A stretch of 64,000 nt of DNA from positions 310,001 to 374,000 of the forward strand of contig NZ_JAJMPA010000003.1 of assembly GCF_020991475.1 (NCBI RefSeq), written 5' to 3'. The DNA is from Pedobacter sp. MC2016-14. Its GTDB lineage: Bacteria > Bacteroidota > Bacteroidia > Sphingobacteriales > Sphingobacteriaceae. Numbering within the stretch: position 1 is the first letter of the stretch; each line of letters starts with the position of its first letter. Made by a program: the position numbers and the translations under genes. Shown in pieces: positions 61,776 to 64,000 of this stretch. The notes under the pieces were generated by a model. The model was not told where the DNA came from and did not search any database. It saw only the letters and a list, made by a program, of their open reading frames with translations.

Positions 61776-62407
61776 TGGGGAAATTGATCAGAGGTATAAA
61801 CGGGCCATTTTCCGGTACCGTAGGCGATATGGTAGGCTCTTCGCTTTATGGAGTGCCCTATATTAAAAGCAAGTATAAAAAGAGAACTAAACCAGCAGGA
61901 AAAGGGGAGACCTCCAATAGAAACAAGTTTGCAGATGCTCACAATTGGTTAAAACCTATCGGGCCGGTAGTCCGTGATGGATTTAAAGACTACCGTCCAA
62001 GGTTGCATGGCTTTAATGCTGCAAAATCTAATTTACTCGATTATGGTTTTGAGGGTATTCAGCCTAATGTGGTCATCAATCCAGCAAAGGTGAACATCAG
62101 CTGGGGTACCTTGCCTTTACCCAATTCTATAGCAGTTGAGCGAAGCCAGCCAAACCAGCTTACTTTTACATGGGATACCACACGCCTGGAAGGGACACGT
62201 AATGACGATCAGATTATGATGTTAGCCTATGATGTGGAGCATAAACTTGCGTGCTTTAAAATTAATGGATTATTTAGAAGATCAGGTTCTGACACCATTC
62301 CCATCCCAGATGTACCGGGTTACAATTATCAAATTTACTGCGCATTTAAGGCCGCAGATAGGAGTAGCCAATCTATGAGTGTATATTTAGGAGTTATCGG
62401 TGTTTAG
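61775..62407 (+). CDS. DUF6266-family protein
   Basis: 210 residues starting MGKLIRGINGPFSGTVGDMVGSS, the standard opening of DUF6266 proteins of Sphingobacteriaceae and relatives. A Lys-rich segment (KSKYKKRTKPAGKGETSNRNKF) is followed by a beta-rich C-terminal part (LTFTWDTTRLEGTRNDDQIMMLAYD). It has no signal. Function of the family is unknown; the start resembles virion or DNA-binding proteins but that is a guess. Confidence 0.88.
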   Translation: MGKLIRGINGPFSGTVGDMVGSSLYGVPYIKSKYKKRTKPAGKGETSNRNKFADAHNWLKPIGPVVRDGFKDYRPRLHGFNAAKSNLLDYGFEGIQPNVVINPAKVNISWGTLPLPNSIAVERSQPNQLTFTWDTTRLEGTRNDDQIMMLAYDVEHKLACFKINGLFRRSGSDTIPIPDVPGYNYQIYCAFKAADRSSQSMSVYLGVIGV

Positions 62408-62461
62408 AGCATCGGTAACTATAAAGTTAATATTTATCCACCATTTCAATATCTCAGTTCT

Positions 62462-62893
62462 TTGGTATATTTGCACTACCAAACTTATTACACGATAAAA
62501 AAAACCATACTCGTTCTAATTATTATTTTGTTTGCTTCGTTTGCTCACGCACAGGTTCAGAGCAATCGTTTAAGCATAACACCCAGTACAGATAATCAAA
62601 ATGCCATCTACCGACTTTTCCCCACAACAAATAATTATAATTTCATAAAGCTAGACACACGCAACGGTAAAATGTGGCAAGTGCAATGGAATACTGAACC
62701 TGAAAATCGATTTACAACCGACCTAAGTTTAATTTCTTTGGTCGCTAAAGAGGATGAAAAAAATGGTCGATTTATTTTATAACCGACAATAAATAATTAC
62801 AACTTTATTGTAATTGACCAAATAGACGGTAGAACATGGCAAGTGCGATGGTCAATAGACGCTGATAAAAGAATGGTTATCCCTATAAATTAA
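62462..62893 (+). pseudogene. secreted two-repeat protein disrupted by in-frame stop
   Basis: After a signal-like start (KKTILVLIIILFASFAHAQ) the frame encodes NNYNFIKLDTRNGKMWQVQW, then a TAA at 62780-62782, then in the same frame a second unit NNYNFIVIDQIDGRTWQVRW and a final stop at 62891-62893. A TAC-to-TAA change would create the break (PT now follows the stop). The likely original ATG is also an ATA (ATAAAAAAAACC). Hence the gene is probably dead. Confidence 0.7.
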
Positions 62894-62993
62894 TTTATAT
62901 TCTATTAATCTTCATTTATATTTTAAGATGATTCGCATATCAGTATTGAGCAAAAAATATCTATTTTGCAATCAGCAAAAAATAATATTAAAT

Positions 62994-63077
62994 ATGGAAG
63001 TAAATTCATTGCCACCTTTCTTAAACTATGATCAAGAAGGAAAAGTAGATAACTTGTTGAAAGTTAAGCAAGAATAA
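62994..63077 (+). CDS. 27-codon ORF coupled to reverse transcriptase
   Basis: MEVNSLPPFLNYDQEGKVDN then LLKVKQE and TAA. Its stop overlaps the ATG of the reverse transcriptase by one base (TAATG), the usual sign of translational coupling. It could be a leader peptide or a small partner protein. No similarity recognised. Confidence 0.5.
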   Translation: MEVNSLPPFLNYDQEGKVDNLLKVKQE

Positions 63078-64000
63078 TGTTAAATCAATCGTTCTCTTAT
63101 GATAATTTCAAGACAATTTTTGAAATAGAAAATCGAAAAGCGTCATTCGATGTAAACTTTCTTGATAAAGAATATTTAAAAATAACTGATGAAATCTCGG
63201 ATTTTAAAATAGAAACGAAGCTTTTAGTTAGAAATGGGACTGATGATGAAGATTTGGAAAAAAGAAAACAAGAATTGTCCGAATTGGAAGGCAAGAAGGA
63301 CACCTATCTAGAAAGTTATTTATTTGGCATAAGCGAAAAAGTCAATGATAAAGCATATAACTTAAAATTAAGTCATTTTTTTGACCATAAGACTGGGAAA
63401 TCAGTCTACACAACCCAGAAGAATGTTTTGTCTTACTTCGTGATGAAACAACTTCAATTTAATTTAAGAAAGACTTTTAATGTGAAGCCCTCGGATAGAC
63501 ATTATATCGTTAAACAACTTAAATCTATATTGGGAGATGATTTCCCCAAATACGTTGTGAGAACTGATATCAAAAGCTTTTATGAGAGTATTCCTCAATA
63601 CAAGTTGCTTAAAATACTTTCTAACAATCCGTTATTGAGTCCCCAATCGCTTCGATTTATCAATAATATTATTTATGAATATAATATTATTACAAATCAA
63701 GTAAAAATTGAAGCGGATAAAAGGATTGGAATTCCCCGAGGTGTAGGTATAAGCGCGTATTTGTCAGAGTTATTTATGAGGGATATTGACGAAAACATCC
63801 AGAATTTGAATTCCGTAAGCTATTACGCCAGATACGTTGATGATATAATAATAATATTTACACCACCGTATAAAAAGGACGATAAGAACTATTTCCTTAA
63901 GCAAGTTGAAAAAATTATTGAAGATGAAGGGCTAAAAATTAATATAAAATCTGATGACGGATTTGTCAATAAGTTTAAGCTTTTACTCGGTGGTACTAAT
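63077..64000 (+). CDS. reverse transcriptase, Drt3a-like antiphage protein (partial)
   Basis: 308 codons to the window edge, still open. It starts MLNQSFSYDNFKTIFEIENRK, which matches the opening of Drt3a (DRT type 3, UG3) proteins as I recall them. The RT core is clear: YVVRTDIKSFYESIP (motif A Asp), GIPRGVGISAYLSELFMRDID (motif B), YYARYVDDIIIIF (YVDD catalytic Asp pair) and KINIKSDDG. The N-terminal charged helix (about 55-75) precedes the fingers. DRT3 systems pair this RT with a second RT (Drt3b) and a non-coding RNA to block phage; those parts would lie beyond the window. Confidence 0.85.
   Translation, partial: MLNQSFSYDNFKTIFEIENRKASFDVNFLDKEYLKITDEISDFKIETKLLVRNGTDDEDLEKRKQELSELEGKKDTYLESYLFGISEKVNDKAYNLKLSHFFDHKTGKSVYTTQKNVLSYFVMKQLQFNLRKTFNVKPSDRHYIVKQLKSILGDDFPKYVVRTDIKSFYESIPQYKLLKILSNNPLLSPQSLRFINNIIYEYNIITNQVKIEADKRIGIPRGVGISAYLSELFMRDIDENIQNLNSVSYYARYVDDIIIIFTPPYKKDDKNYFLKQVEKIIEDEGLKINIKSDDGFVNKFKLLLGGTN

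Noticed and set aside
61421..61942. 173-codon minus-strand ORF
   Set aside because: It lies antisense to the 95-residue ORF and the start of the DUF6266 gene, which have better support.
63097..63303. 68-codon minus-strand ORF over the reverse transcriptase start
   Set aside because: Shadow frame of a gene with clear RT motifs.

Overview
The window looks like a chromosomal segment from a Bacteroidota bacterium of the Sphingobacteriaceae, most likely Pedobacter or a close relative. The reasons are: an ECF sigma / FecR anti-sigma / SusC / SusD module whose SusC carries an STN domain; many short-signal lipoproteins of unknown function; DUF4369-TlpA thioredoxins; a DUF6266 protein; weak Shine-Dalgarno signals; and AT-rich intergenic DNA with TAnnTTTG-like promoter elements. 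I saw no tRNA, rRNA, CRISPR array or intact insertion sequence.

Layout. 0-3 kb: end of an SDR gene, exonuclease III, a secreted subtilase. 3.2-12.4 kb: a trans-envelope-regulated SusCD nutrient uptake locus ending in two tandem TlpA-like thioredoxins. 12.5-15.2 kb: a Gdx-like SMR transporter and phosphoketolase. 15.3-22.6 kb: a complete minus-strand thiamine operon (thiS-thiC-tenI/thiE-thiE-thiG-thiH-thiF/rhodanese-thiD) behind a TPP riboswitch. 22.8-31.7 kb: a minus-strand cluster of unknown lipoproteins, with TPR-like, TIM-barrel-like and WG-repeat members. 31.8-40 kb: accessory genes and a four-gene secreted-protein operon. 40.4-46.1 kb: two SDR/regulator pairs (Crp-type, HxlR-type) with visible operator palindromes, and between them gene debris (Rpn nuclease plus truncated copy, kptA remnant, EF-Tu-barrel remnant). 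46.4-53.5 kb: small secreted proteins, an ankyrin lipoprotein, an MsrA-like protein, a SUKH-like protein and a LuxR regulator. 53.7-64 kb: AraC/aldo-keto reductase pair, a Panacea (DUF4065) gene paired with a membrane protein, an apparently split AraC gene, a PIN protein, several decayed fragments, a DUF6266 locus with a tandem-repeat terminator, and at the right edge a reverse transcriptase resembling the antiphage protein Drt3a.

Working together: the sigma/FecR/STN-SusC set should sense and import one substrate. The thiamine operon makes ThDP and is shut off by it through the riboswitch; its neighbour phosphoketolase is a ThDP enzyme. The right third behaves like a variable region: toxin-antitoxin and antiphage candidates are mixed with frameshifted, duplicated and truncated genes. 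The best candidates for a poorly described system are the Drt3a-like locus with a coupled 27-codon ORF, the Panacea/membrane pair, and the 22.8-31.1 kb lipoprotein cluster. All assignments rest on reading the sequence and on family knowledge; no database search was run.
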